From Sisyra terminalis (taxonomy: Eukaryota; Arthropoda; Insecta; Neuroptera; Sisyridae), in assembly GCA_958496175.1 (NCBI GenBank), contig OY292275.1:19344001-19408000 (forward strand): DNA of 64,000 nucleotides, written 5' to 3'. Shown here in pieces: positions 23,021-36,000 of this stretch; the first letter of the stretch is position 1; the number at the start of each line of letters is the position of its first letter. The notes under the pieces are model-generated. The model was not told where the DNA came from, searched no databases, and worked only from the letters and a program-made list of their open reading frames with translations. The position numbers and the translations under genes were made by a program.

Positions 23021-23240
23021 CAGTGTTTCTTAACCTTTTTAGTGACCCGTACTTCTTTGAATCTAAAATTAGGTCTCACACCCCATTGAAAATTGAGTTT
23101 GGTATTATTTTGCAAAAATTTATTTGCGAAATAAATATCAAAAATTTCATAATTTATATTGTTAAGGGTTTCTCTCCCGCCCCTCAAAAATACCTTCCCC
23201 TACCCCCAGGGGTGTGGGCACCACAGGTTAAGAAACACTG
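23021..23240. mobile_element. hAT-type MITE, 220 bp
   Basis: Both ends carry the 16-bp TIR CAGTGTTTCTTAACCT with no mismatch (23021-23036 and, reversed, 23225-23240). Flanking octamers TCCTAAAG (23013-23020) and CTCTAAAG (23241-23248) match at their last six positions, as expected for a slightly decayed 8-bp hAT duplication. The interior has no transposase. CAGTG termini with 8-bp duplications define the hAT superfamily. The recognisable ends suggest a moderately young insertion. Confidence 0.8.
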
Positions 23241-23248
23241 CTCTAAAG

Positions 23249-24907
23249 CAAAATAAAAATATAATCATTACAATTATTCTTTATACTTCTGAACTTGGTT
23301 TGTTTATTTTTTCTTCTTTTCAATGATTAAAAGTCTAAACGACAAAAAGCATTAATTATTTTTATTTTGTTGCATAACATCGATAACGTGGTGCTAGAAT
23401 GCATTTTTAACTCCTCTAAAGATCTGTTCTATTGATGAGTTTAGTATGAATGAAGCGACCACAAACAAATAGAACGGAAATATGAAAGGATTACAAGTTT
23501 GAAAACAATGTTTTCTTTTTGTCAAAGTGCATGAAGAGATTAATGAAAAAAAAATAAATAGAAATCTACTCAAAGCCGTGTAGCTGTGTACAAATTGAAC
23601 AAAAATCAAAGTCGAAGTTGTAAAGTATGATTTGACGGCAGTGGACCGTTTTGTATGCTTGAGATGTAATCTTTCACGACTTTCTAGATCCCCTTAGCAT
23701 TGCCACCCACAATTCCAGTACATGTCCTGCATTTTATTTTCAGCGCATGACATCGCACCCTTCACGCTTCTAATTTAGCAACAGCCTCATCATCATTGAC
23801 GTCGTGACGTGATGTTAATGATGACGACGATGACTTTTGTCTCAAAATAAAAGAAAAACAGCCAAACCATTATTGCATTTATACCTCTACCCTATCCTCT
23901 ACCAACATTGCTACCTTCACGATTTTCATTTGTGCAATCATTTTTCATATTTCTGCAGACAGATTTGCTAAATTGAAATTGATTGTATTTTGATATGTCA
24001 ACTAAAAATATTCTTCACAAATAGATTCTGCCACAGACTTGCTTATTTGTCATACTTATATTTTTTTTTCTTATCAAATAATGGTATTGCAAAATGTGAA
24101 TGGTTTCTCCCCTCTTGTAAAACATTCGTTTTTAATATCTAAGTACACCATTGTCTTTTTTCCCTGTTTGATTCAATTAATTAGAGTATATAGCTGTTTT
24201 AATTCATTTATTTTTGCTTTGTTTAGAACTGAAAGGCCTCAGAAAATTGTATTTTCGCAGATGTAAATTGTTTTAGTATCAAACTAAAAACAAACAATTT
24301 GATTACACGTTCGACAATAATGTATGTTTGATTGACTTTTCAAATTAATTTGCTAGCTCCATAGAACAGGAAGCAAAGAGAATTGATTAAATAATTTTCC
24401 TAGAAATAATAATTTAACACTGCACAAACAATATTTGATTGTGTAGTGGTATTAATAATTCATAGAAATACGCTTTTAGGCTTTTAGTGGAATTTATGTA
24501 AACTTTTTCGAGCTCAAGAGAAAAATAGACGAACTATTTAAAAAATATTTTTTTTAGTCACTCCAATTGTTGCTTTCTCAATAGTTGCTTCAGTAGTAAA
24601 CACAATTTTTTTATACTGAACGGACGTCTATCTAATACTATTACTTGTTTTGGAGTTATGAAATTTTTTCTTGTTAAAGTTTCATTACTATCGAATTGTG
24701 TGCTAGTAGTTGAGATGGGTAAATTTACTTGTTTATCCATTACTCAGAATCAGAAGACAAATTTTCTGGTAGTAGAATATAATATTCTTTTTTTTGTAAA
24801 TTTCTCTAAGTTCAGTATATTTTTTTATACGCTAGTGTTTTTATATATAGTTTGGTAAAAATTGAATCGGTTTATGTGCCATTTCTCAATAAACTATGCA
24901 TTCGCAA
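23249..24907. other. AT-rich, probable intron; one CRE-like cluster
   Basis: No coding region recognised. The segment 23640-23940 is more balanced in composition than its flanks and includes the paired TGACGT sites listed separately. Confidence 0.45.
23797..23812. promoter_or_regulatory. Tandem CREB/ATF-type sites
   Basis: TGACGTCG (23797-23804) is followed directly by TGACGTGA (23805-23812), two CRE-type sites in tandem. They lie inside a larger imperfect inverted repeat, TCATCATT-GAC facing GTTAATGATGA. Lying in a less AT-biased segment, it is a candidate intronic regulatory element. Binding is inferred from the motif only. Confidence 0.3.
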
Positions 24908-24925
24908 ATAGATAGATAGATAGAT
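24908..24925. repeat. GATA microsatellite
   Basis: About four and a half ATAG/GATA units, 37 bases upstream of the SINE copy at 24963. Confidence 0.85.
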
Positions 24926-24962
24926 TTTAAGCTGTAACGTAAGTGGTTAAATTAACCAATAG

Positions 24963-25141
24963 CCTACTGGTGGCCGAGTAGTCTAGGTAATCACTCCAAA
25001 ACTGGTAGGTAGTGGGTTCTATTTTTGTATCGAGGAAATTTTCAATATTTCTCGATTACGGATTTTATTAACTCTAAAGTCGCTAAGGTTTTAATACCTA
25101 GTTCTAAATCGATGGAAAATAACAACTAAAATGAAAAAAAG
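24963..25141 (+). mobile_element. tRNA-derived SINE, copy 2, with target duplication
   Basis: The head CCTACTGGTGGCCGAG contains box A TGGCCGAGTAG (24971-24981), identical to tRNA-Ser/Leu over the first nine bases. Box B-like GGGTTC lies at 25014-25019, 33 bases after box A. The body (TTTCTCGATTACGGATTTT, then CTCTAAAGTCGCTAAG) is shared with the other copies, and it ends in an A-rich tail. A perfect 10-bp direct repeat TAACCAATAG flanks it (24953-24962 and 25142-25151), showing target-primed insertion. The decayed box B suggests it is no longer a good pol III template. Confidence 0.85.
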
Positions 25142-25151
25142 TAACCAATAG

Positions 25152-28100
25152 AAGTAAAAAATATGTAACATAATTATTAAGCCAATATATTGAGTTATAT
25201 TTCCCACCTCTTTTTCTCTCTTTTGTACTTAAGTGTCGTTCCCACTCACTGAAAGTGGAAACTAAATACTGCATTTCCAAATAAACTAAACATTCAAATC
25301 ACAGTAGCTCACATTAGCAAATACCAAAAAGAGTAGATATTTGTGCAATCTTTTATTGATTCTTTTCCGCCCTTTTATAAATACCTTCATCTTAAACGAT
25401 TTTTCGACTTTTATAAATCCATACATAAAATAATAGTGAAAATTTATTCATTATGAGATCTGACCCTGGGAACAGCTGGTTTTGGTGCGGGCACCTTGAT
25501 CATCTTAACCAATGAACTGCATTTTAAGTTTATTTTAAAAAGTTTTACCGGTTAATAACAATTTCCATCTAAAATCAAAATGCAGGAAGGTTATTTCAAA
25601 AATAAAGACTGGAATTGGTACAACTAAGAAGAGGCATGCTTGACCTTTGTGGTTATTGCTTTTTCTCTGACTGCTAACTGTAAACTTTAAGGTCTATTTC
25701 AGTTATTGATTTTTCATTAATACTTTCATAAATTGCTTTTTTAAATAAGGCATGATAAAAGTTATTCTTCCAAAAAGTTTTCAGGAATTTTTACTAATAA
25801 TTCAATCCAATCATAGGGAGTAGGCAATGCTCATAAATGGATTTAAATTTCATAAATTGAACGTTTTTCCTTTAATATAATTTCATCAACAACGTATGTA
25901 TTACGAAACACATGTTTTATTGAAACTTTGTCATATCGAAATGAGTCAATACAAACTGTTTATTAGATTGCTGATGAAGTCACAACAAATGATGAAACGT
26001 TCAAATGATAAAACGTAAATTCATTTATCAGCATTCCTCAACTTTTTACGACTATATTGAATTTGATTAAGAATATGAGAAATAAAATAGTTATTCTATA
26101 GATATATCCAATAATAAAAAAAATACATCGCTGTCGATATAAAGTTGTTGCGCTTGTGATTATTGGAATTTTTCAAAAAATTATGGGACTGTTTTTGAAA
26201 ATTATACTGACTTTGATTGGAGTCTTTGGTAGAATTCTACTAAAATTGATAAAAAATGTCCAGTTGATTTTTCGTGGTAATAACAGTCCGTATACCTACA
26301 ACTTTGTACAGAACTTTTTTTTTAGAAACAATCAAATGTTTATGTTTACCTTAGTGTCAGGATAACAAAGCATATTTTTTTTGTCGTTAGGTCAAAAAAA
26401 TAATTATTTCTCGTCCTTTCTGCCTCTATACTTATCCAAGCTACTTTTGAATGAATTATTTGTACGCATATCGATTTTTTCTTGTTTTGTGTAACTTGGC
26501 TAATGACAATTTTCTTTGCTAAATTTTTCGACCATCATAGTTGGATAAATTCTATCGGCATTCGGTTATGTGCCCTACTTTTTCAAGTTAATAGTTTTTT
26601 GATCATCTTGCCATCGCGATCGTCAGAATTAGTTAGGTGTACACCCTAGCTCCATTCAGGGGTCGTTGCTGTATGGATAATGTCGGAGATTTCCATGCGG
26701 CGTCATACTTACTCATTCTTCGTTTATCCCTTAAGCTTATACCAACTATTGCCTTCCCATTAATCTTTGAAAGATGCGGAGTTTTTTAGTGCTTTGGCAA
26801 GGGTGGAACTGTCTATGCTTTATATCGCCTCTGGTGGTATACATTATACAAACTTTCCATTTGAAAAGTCAGCTCACGTTGGTCCGGTTCTTTTTCTAAG
26901 TTCAGTGGTTTGATTCTTATTGGCTGTTAGATTTAGAAATATTATTTAAAATTAAAAAAAATGCTTAAGAAATATCATAATAAAGTATTATTTCCTGTTT
27001 GACCCTCCCGTTACTATGGGTATCGATTTAGTACTTACCACCTTTAAAAATTTAAATATCTCTTTAAATATGAGACAGTAAGTTCAAATTTTAGGTATTC
27101 CTATTAAAATATTTACACATAGAATAAAATCATAATAGTAGCAAAATTTTGGATGTACCCCTCACAATGAGATAATTTATTAAAAAATCCATCGTAAATT
27201 TATCAATACAAATAGAACATAAGTATTTGCGTATACGATTGTTTTTCACCTTTTACATCATATGCAACAGTTAAAATACACTCAGCTGAGATATTTCATT
27301 TTGGAGATTGGGACTGGAATACTCAAATAAACTGTTATTTCTCACAAATATAATTAATATTAATTATATTAACGATAATAATTGATACATTTCTACTTAT
27401 ACTATGATCAGTTGAAACAATATTTATAAAATTCAAATATTTTAGAATTTTAAACATTTTTTTCAAATGTTGAAGTAAATACATATCATCATATCATTTG
27501 TTCTATTTTTAAGCACAGTAACGGGGAAGTTATGCAAAGTTTTACAGTATAGCTGATTTTTCAGAAGAGATTTAAACCATCGTTTGATTAAAAAAAAACA
27601 TTCCGTATTTACTTCCTCCTGTAGAAAATTTGTCTGATTTTTGTTTTAAAATCATCAAGTATTTATATTCAAAAAAAGTTCATTTACCTAATGTATCTAA
27701 ACTTAAACCAAAAAATATATTTTTTTAAGTTAATTTTTAGAAATGAATGGCTTCTTTTTATAAAAGTGTTTTTCATTTATTCATGCGATTTGGAATTATG
27801 ATTAAATACATTTCATGGAACGTATGATTTTTTTTTCTTAAATAAACTTCATTTTCATACCTACGAGATATTCTCTAAATTTTAAAAGATTATAATATCA
27901 CAATGACAAATCGTTGGCAATGTCGCTTTATGTGCTTACTACTTTTGACAGAAGTAGTTGACACATTGTACAACTCCGAGTCTGTAACCATCTATGTTTA
28001 TAAATTCCTATATAATACCCTACTATGCAGCAATACAAGTGTTTGCATTGAAATATTGTACATCTGTGTATTACTCAAAAACAATTTTTCATTTCTATTC

Positions 28101-29714
28101 GCTGATCTGCATTTAGAAAATGGACTTTATTAATCATCTTTCATCTAATTCTATATATTCGAGCCGTGTAATTAATTTTAATCACATCTATCTTACATTT
28201 ATCATTTACAAATTTTCAAACAAATTCCGTATCGTTTCTATTAAAAGCTACTTTCCAATGAAATAAAAAATATATCAATTTAACTTTTCTAATGAAATGA
28301 ATTGCAATGCTTTTCCCCTTATTGCAACATTTTATTTGTTTGAGTTTGAATACGTCGGTATCATACAACTTGTAATCTTATGTAATTTATCTATGTTTGA
28401 TGAAAATATGGAATACTGTTTGTGGAAGTAAAAAGCTAAAAAATTAAAATCAATATGGAATTCAATTTAATTGCAAAAAATGTTTGCAAAATATAAATAA
28501 AAAGAGATTGAAACAAGAATTGTAGTTGTTCGGTATAATTCAATCACATTGAATTTCTTAAGGGCATTGAACTAACATTGCAGCAACCGATTGATTTTCA
28601 TTCAAAATACATATATACACTATATGCTTGCAGATCTGCATTGCAAAGATGTAAGTTTGAAAAGGGCCATTTAATCAATAGCTACTAAAAACCGGCAAAC
28701 AAAAAAAAAAAACTGGAAAAAGCTAATCGAAATTGTTGAGATTTTTTTGCATGTAAACAGAATTTATTGTAACGTCAACGTGTTATATGTTATTACTGGT
28801 TTCATCGCGGATAATTACATATCTTCTAAACGATCTTAACATGTTATTTTAAACTGTTGACATATTTTTGCAAACTTCAAAAAGTGTCGTACAGTAGTAA
28901 TCATTGAACACCACGTGTCATTACCAATGTTTCTCAGTTTAAAACAGTTGAATAATTAAATTAGAGTTGATTGCGACTATAAATTAACTACATTCGTAAA
29001 TCAGATGTGACGGTTTTGAATCGATCCGTTACATATTTAAAATCCTTGACTCACACATTAATAGTAACTATATCGTTCTCATTCGTAAGTTATTTACTGT
29101 CACAAAATAAACGTTGTGAACAAAAATAAAAGCACAAAAAATAATACCGACTGAATAACATTTTTTTAATCTCCGGCATTAATTACAGTATTTTTCATCT
29201 AATAATAGTATCATTAAAATACATTAGATGTATACTTTAATTCATTTATTATCTTCTCTTTTTTTCAAAAAAAAATGGTTTATTTTTTGTCTGGATGAAT
29301 ATTATACCTACAGGTATACTTATATACTGTATGCATTCTGTTTTCGTCTCATTCTCTTTAATGAAGAACGGCTTTGCCAGTGAAAATTTATAATTAGGTT
29401 TATGAAAAATGTAAGCGCCACTTTTTCATTTAAAATGCAAGATAAAAATATTTATATTTTTTTAATGGGATGGATTACGTTATTTTTAACAAATAGGTTA
29501 CTCAGTAACTACAGGTTTAATGTTCGGTTAGTTTGGTGAAAATCAACTTAGTTGTTCAACGAACCAACGAAGTTGTTTTCTTTGCCAATCAACTGAAAAA
29601 AACTATAAAGGGGAACGTGATTTTGTTTTTAAGGAAGATGATAAAGGTAAATTAGTTTGTAATGTAATTGAATAATCGATATTTTTTGTTAAAATTACAT
29701 TAAAAATTTAATGT
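25152..29714. other. AT-rich, probable intron, no gene seen
   Basis: A more balanced patch at 26590-26900 gives broken minus-strand peptide fragments that suggest a fossil coding sequence, but no family motif could be identified. A GC-richer short run at 25455-25500 is unexplained. The rest is low-complexity AT sequence. Confidence 0.5.
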
Positions 29715-29881
29715 CGGGTTTTTTTATATATATATTATTTACTATTGCTTTATAACTGCTGAGATCTATTAAGAATCTAGGGTTTTAAAAATCCGTAATC
29801 GAGAAATATCGAAAATTTGCTCGATACAAAAATCGAACCAAATACTTACCAGTCACCTTTACCACTCAGCCACCAGTAGGC
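29715..29881 (-). mobile_element. tRNA-derived SINE, copy 3
   Basis: On the minus strand it reads GCCTACTGGTGGCTGAGTGG (box A), then TTGGTTCGATTTTTGTATCG (box B), then the shared body ATTTCTCGATTACGG, and ends in a T/A-rich tail. Flanks share TTAATGT (29708-29714 and 29882-29888), with similarity continuing for a few bases (TCGGGTT and TGGTT), consistent with a target duplication. This copy has the best preserved box B of the five (GGTTCGA). Confidence 0.8.
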
Positions 29882-29888
29882 TTAATGT

Positions 29889-32560
29889 TGGTTGCATTTT
29901 TATTAAAATTTGACGTCATATTCAACATCACTAAAAATCAAATCTCCAAAGATAGAACTGTTGAATGTGTGTATGTTGTGGCTTAAGTAAAGTAAAACTT
30001 GTATTTTATATCTTGGATAATATACCTATCAAAATGTCGCAAAAAACCGACCAATTTTTTTTTTTCGTTTCTTTTGTCGATTTATGTTAATTAGCATGTT
30101 GAAAAATCCTTCTTCAGAAAATAGCCCCCAAAAAAAAAAAAATAAAATAGTCGTTCAAGATTTTTAAGCTTCAAAAAGAGCCAAAATGTGATTTTTAATT
30201 TTTAAATTAGCGATTTTTCAGTCAGAAACTTCAAATAAAATAGATTTTTTTGTGCTTTCCTAATACCTATGTATCCCAAATTGACCATTTTGCTTAATTT
30301 TTTAGATGCTAGTTGTAAACATTGCACTGCGTATTGATTTTTTTTGTTTTCAACCTAACGTCAGATTTAGTTTCCCGCGTGGTTGAAGTAGTCTATAAAA
30401 TCGGAGTAGTTCGTTCTTCGTTGCAATAAATCTAGGATCTCAAAATAATATAATAAACAAAACTATAATCTGCTGCATTGAATTTTTAACTTAAGTACTA
30501 ATGATTGTGGTTTCAAAGATCTAACGACCCTGCTTTTAAAATCCTGAAAATTATCAAACGTATCACAAATTTATGAAAAAATATTATGATATAACTCCAA
30601 TGTCACATGTAAAAACATTTCTTAAACTTAGTTTTTATATAAAAAAAAGTTTTTACTAACGTAAAAAGTTTACTAATGATGTGTCTAGTGAGTCTATTGT
30701 TATGCTTTCATAAATGAACTTTCAAACTTCAACTTTTATTTCAAAAAAGTAAATTCCCAAAAATTTTCTAAAAAAATATTTAGACTTAATGTTTATAGGT
30801 CTTGCAATTAACGTTTATAATTTTCAAATTGTTAGTATAATTATTTCTTCTGAATGTTTTAACTTTATTGAACTTTTTTAGTAAATTTTAAGTTAAAAAG
30901 ATTAATAATAGCAAACCAATGAAATTCTAAAAATTTAGATATTATACCATTGTTCAAAATATTTTTGATGAAACTTGAATATTTTTTTTAAAGAATACCT
31001 TTTCTGTTTTGTTTTATACATTGAAATAGAATTTAATTTAATTTTTTTAGGAATTTTTTAAAAAGTACGATTTCTTGATGCTAAGAATGAAACTATTTTT
31101 ATGTTGGCGACAACAGGCGATGCTTCTTTCTTTTGTTGAACATGGTTCCAAAACTATACGTGCAAACACTTGTATACATATATACATTCCGCCCCCGTAA
31201 AATCCATACGTTCAACAAACTTCTTAGCTAAGAATAGAGTTAGGCTGAAGAGACTTCCAGTATGTCGCACATGTTATGTATGTATCAGTAACGATGAGAA
31301 TATTCTCTTTCGTGCTTGCGATTTTGTATTACTCTTTCCATATTTTTCCATATGAATTCACTAATTTATTTCATTGAAAAATTTTCCATTTTGTCTTAAA
31401 TGTGTTAGCACAATTTGTTATCAAAATAGTTATAAGTTTTTTCTAATTTTGTCACTGCCTTCTTTGCAGACTGACATATCCGAGTGTAAAAGTTCCATTT
31501 AATTAGAACCAAAATAGAGTTCTTGTGAAATAACAATGTTTAAAAAAGCTTTGATTTTTTTTACTAAGACACAAGATGTAGTTTGAAATACTTTGCATAC
31601 ATCAAAATATATTTCATTCATCAAGTATCAAAAGTATTTCGTAAGTATGACACACGGAAAAAAGTTTATGAAGTCTTCAAAATTAAAAGTTGCATTCAGG
31701 AATAATAAAATTTAGTTTTTTAACATATGTTTCCTTGAAAATAAAAATATCAGTTTATTCACACAAAATCTTTTAATGGAAATAGGCTAAAAATAAAAAA
31801 TAAAATTTTACTTCATATAAATCATATATGGATTTGCAAGAGTTTTATTGGATTTTATGATGGAAAAATGTTTTTAAATTTTAAATAAAATATTAGCAAC
31901 ACCCCATTTACTAAAGGGTGTTAGTTATTGGGATACTGTTATTGGAATAAAGCAGTTTTGTTAGGTATAACAAATCATTCGGAAAAACCGTTCCTAAGCT
32001 AGGATTAGGTGCTGTTATTGATGGTTTATTTATGGGGACAGTTCACAAAATTTACGGCTGATATTGGCTGCTGATATGATACATATAATCTCTTATTTCA
32101 AAAGATTTTCTTCTTTAATGGTTATTTTCACAATTGATATTTTACGTAAAAATAGACACTGGCTTTTTTTTTGGTTCCTTACTTTTCATTAAGACCGCAT
32201 AAATTGAAAAAGTTAGAAGTTTTTTTTTAAACAATTGTGAAGGTTGAACAGAAGATGGGTGTGAAGCTTTAATTTATATTTTTGATTGATTCCAATAATA
32301 GAAAGCAATATATTTTATATGATTTTTTAGATTTGTGAAAAATAATTTGTTTCTGTCGTTCAGGCTTAGATAAGAATGAATTTGTTTTCGTCAATCTAAT
32401 CTTTATACCTTCAAAACGTAGAATGATTCTTCAATGCTATCGTTTATTTATGCCACACCTACAGTTGTTTTATTTGTACATGTCTCTTCTAGGCAAAGAG
32501 TATCCAAAATTTTAAAAAATAATACGTTAAATTCAGATTTCAATAATTATTTTTATTATC
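29889..32560. other. AT-rich, probable intron; isolated TATA-box-like site
   Basis: No coding region recognised. At about 30396, TATAAAATCGGAGTAG is followed by an AATAAA 34 bases later, inside a GC-richer 80-bp patch, so a decayed LTR or a cryptic promoter is possible. A CTTTGCAG acceptor-like site at about 31462-31469 would join in phase to the 12.6-kb exon and then hit TAG after 12 codons. I do not consider it a supported exon. Confidence 0.45.
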
Positions 32561-32563
32561 TAT

Positions 32564-33000
32564 TTCAAAATAATCGTCATCAGCGACTACACATGCATGC
32601 CAACTCTTGATCCAATTTTCCATACATTTTCCTTATCTCTTTCAAAGTTTTGGTTTTCAACTCTTCCAGCGACATCTTTTTATCATTAATTGTGTCAAAA
32701 CGCATTCCACGTAATGGTAATTTGACTCTTGTTAACAAAAAAAAGATACCCAGGAATAGGTCTGGGGATTTAGGGGCTATGATGCTTGGCTGATTTCATT
32801 AGTTGAATGTTTGATGGAAAATCGAAATTCCAATAACGTTTTTCCAAAATATTCAGTGTTTTTAAAACAATGCGAGAACTAGCGGGTTTCAGGTGTAAAA
32901 TATCACCTAAAAACTGTTTATTAAAAACTGATCCTTCTGGCATACTAGCCAATGCAAAAAATTTGCAAACGGCTATACCTCAATTTTTCATTTGCCAGGT
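32564..33000 (-). pseudogene. Mariner transposase fragment, frameshifted
   Basis: Read on the minus strand, three pieces in order match mariner-family transposase (DD34D-type, cut-and-paste at TA). First is PEGSVFNK (32937 downward), the counterpart of the PEG.TVNK region. Next is KSPDLFLG...KLPLRGMRFDTI (about 32780-32690), the counterpart of the YSPDLAPCDFFLF...LPLRG.RF region, with the usual D-containing motif damaged. Last is ENWIKSWHACV with VADDDYFE (32620-32564), the conserved C-terminal end. The pieces lie in different frames, so the gene is dead. Element ends and TIRs were not found. A G run at 33007-33015 lies just upstream of the fragment. Confidence 0.75.
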
Positions 33001-36000
33001 TCTTGTGGGGGGGGGTTATATTACCAGAATGTTTTAGGCGTTGTTGATGTTGATTATCTTCGGGAGTGTTCCAGAAGAGCAATATCTTCAGTCACTTTTG
33101 ATTAATTAATGCCATTAATATGCCTGTGTTTTTGATTAAAGCTTATCTTTTTATGTGTTTGTAAAATTTCGAGTGATTTAAAATTCGAGATTCCATTCGC
33201 AGCAAAACATTTTAGAAAAAAATGTTTTTATCCATAGTAAAAATTTCCACAAATCAATTTTTCGACGTACAAAAACTTCTATCAAAACCAAATTAAACGT
33301 CGCACCGACTACAAATGAGTAATGGAAAATCAGAATAAGTAGTGCCTTCGCGAAACAAAAAGAAATTCAATAAACGCTTTACTGTGAGAAGTTTAAATTA
33401 TAAATTTCTGGTACTTTTTGTCCAGAAAGTATATAACTTTTAATTTGGCTTTTTTGTAATAGCAAAAATATGCTTACCTGAAAATTTCTGTTTTTTTTTG
33501 TTTTTGAACTATATAATTAATATCTACCTAATTTTTATTAAAGAGATAAGTATTTAATTTTAATTAAAAAAAGATTTAATATTTAACAAAATTTACAAAA
33601 AATTTATACTTGCATTTAGGTACACATCTGTGTTTATATTTCAACCTCAGATTTATAATTTCGTTTCTGTAACTGATAGTTATGGAACACAATTTTACCA
33701 ATTAAAAGTTTTAAGTTACCGGTTTTTAAAGATTAAACTTTCTAATTGGCTTTGCCAACAGACAAAGTTTTAACTTTAAAACCTATTGACCTGACTTTGT
33801 CTACAATGATAAATGTATCGCTTATTTTTATATTTCCTGGAATTTTTACATTTTCCAAACAACAAAAAGGAGTAATCCTTTTTTGAAATGTATTGTCTTC
33901 AGTTTTATTTTGGTGACATTTACTCTTACAACAGCAAATAATGCGAAACACCAAATGGGTCAATGACTAATATTATTCTTTGGATAAAAAGAAAGTCTGA
34001 AAGAAGAAATAAAAAAAATGTTTTAAGACAAACAAAGTCATCATTTACGGTTCACCAAAACAAGTTTTACAGTTGAGAAAGATAAATAAATGTTGGAGTA
34101 TAAAAGTTATGTTTGAAGTAATAAAATTCGGAATAAATGATTAAACCTGACTTTAAAGTAAAAGCTTCAATTAAGTATTAAATTATACGACCATTATAGG
34201 CGCTTTCATGACAGAATTTAAAATAAAATTTTATAAAAAATTATACTTTGAATATATGTTTTATTTTGTTGAATCTCAAGTTTACACAACGTCTTTTCTT
34301 TTAATGGAGATGATTGTGAAACATTTAAAAATAATAAAAAAAAAATTAAATAGAATTTTCAAATTGTTATCTTAGAAAGCTCCTTGAAAAACAGGCTCTA
34401 TGTATTTTTGTTGGCAAACAAAGTTAAAGTAAGTAAACCTGCGTATATAAAATTTACTTTTGATATCGCAGAGTAAATCACAGAGTTAAGAAAAATATTA
34501 TTTCATTAAATTTTATACCAAAGCTTTTTAAAATAAAATATAGCTTGAACACTTTTCTCAAGTAATAAGAAAAGCTTAAGTAAAAGCGATATATTACACC
34601 GAATTTTAAAAATAGGTCAACAAGTTAGGTTTCCTGAAATATTTCTAAACTGATTTTTTCATTACTTTTTTTTTCTTATGTTGATAAAAATAATAAAGTT
34701 TTTTCTAGTTTTTTCATTAAAAATAGTTTTATAATCTTAATGTTCCTATCAATCAATTACTTTTAAATTAAAACTGCAATTTTATATTCGTTATTGTTTT
34801 GTATTTATTTTTTCATTAAAAATCATTGAAAATTTTACATTTAAAAGTTATCAATATTTGTTTCGAAATCTTTCTTCAAGCGAATTAATCTAAATAAAAC
34901 TTTTAAATACAAAACAAATTTTTATTTGTTAATTTTTTATATTTGCTCCAAAAACAAACCTACTAATTAAATCCAATTACACAACAAAATACAACCTCTT
35001 GAATCATTAAGTCATTGATGACCCAGTCGTTAGAAAATGACTTAAAAAAAACTACTAATAGTTATTTCTTTGCTGACACAATCTTACACCGTACAATTCT
35101 AAGTTTTTTTATTGTAAGAATTAGTATGCTTTAGATCTTATGATCTTATTCAATTCTTCATAATCGTATTTCTAAATATTTGCGATGTTAATGATGATAA
35201 TTAATAAGTTGAAAATCTAAACTGAATAACACCTGATTTAGGTTTTATCACTTGGAACTTCGAAAAACGCAATATTAAAAATAACTTTCAGGATTTTTCG
35301 TTCAAGTTTCGATTTGTGTGGATATTCTTATATCTTAGAATCAAACAAAGCGTACCAAAAGGAGTTTCGATAAAAAGTCCCAAAAAGTAAAGTTTAAAAG
35401 TTCTGAAAACTCCGATAAATTTTTTTTCTTGATATTTTTGTCCCAAAGATACAAAGCTTATTATTTGCCCCTTTGATTCCAAAGTATTTTTAATTTACTA
35501 AGCTTTTCTCCAATTGACATATAATGTTCATGTACGTAACTCCATAGACGGTTAAACCCAAAGTTGGCGTTAAGTAGATATGAGATTTTCGAATCGAACT
35601 TTTTCCTCAGGAATTTTTCTTCCTACTCAAAATATCCTTCATTTCAAATCCAAATCGGAACTATATTTAAATACACTCGATTTTTAGACTCGCTTAGTTC
35701 TTTTTCAATCCAAATTTATTCAATTATATTTTTGTGCTTCTTTTATTTATAACGTAAAAGATACGTTCCTTTTTTTAATATTATGTATGTAAATATAAAG
35801 GTATGTACGAGTGAAATAATAATTCATAAACTTTTAAGGAAAAAAAAGAAAGACTGAATAAAAAATTTGTAAATAATATTTTTATATATTATAGCTGTAA
35901 AAATTTTTGTATCTTAAAAAATTAACTATGGATCAGTATTTTAATTCATGAATATATAGACCACACCCTTAATGTAGTTATTTATCGGATAAAAATAAAT

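Noticed and set aside
24971..25020. Functional tRNA gene
   Set aside because: Box A and box B are tRNA-like, but there is no acceptor stem or anticodon arm and the sequence continues into a shared SINE body.
26590..26900. Fossil coding sequence on the minus strand
   Set aside because: Peptide fragments are broken in all frames and matched no family motif securely.
30390..30440. Second LTR promoter (TATAAAATCGG with AATAAA)
   Set aside because: The spacing between TATA box and poly(A) signal is too short and no LTR ends or primer site were seen.
31470..31509. Acceptor-like TTCTTTGCAG with a short in-phase terminal exon
   Set aside because: It would give a 56-residue protein with no recognisable content, and such acceptors are frequent by chance in AT-rich DNA.
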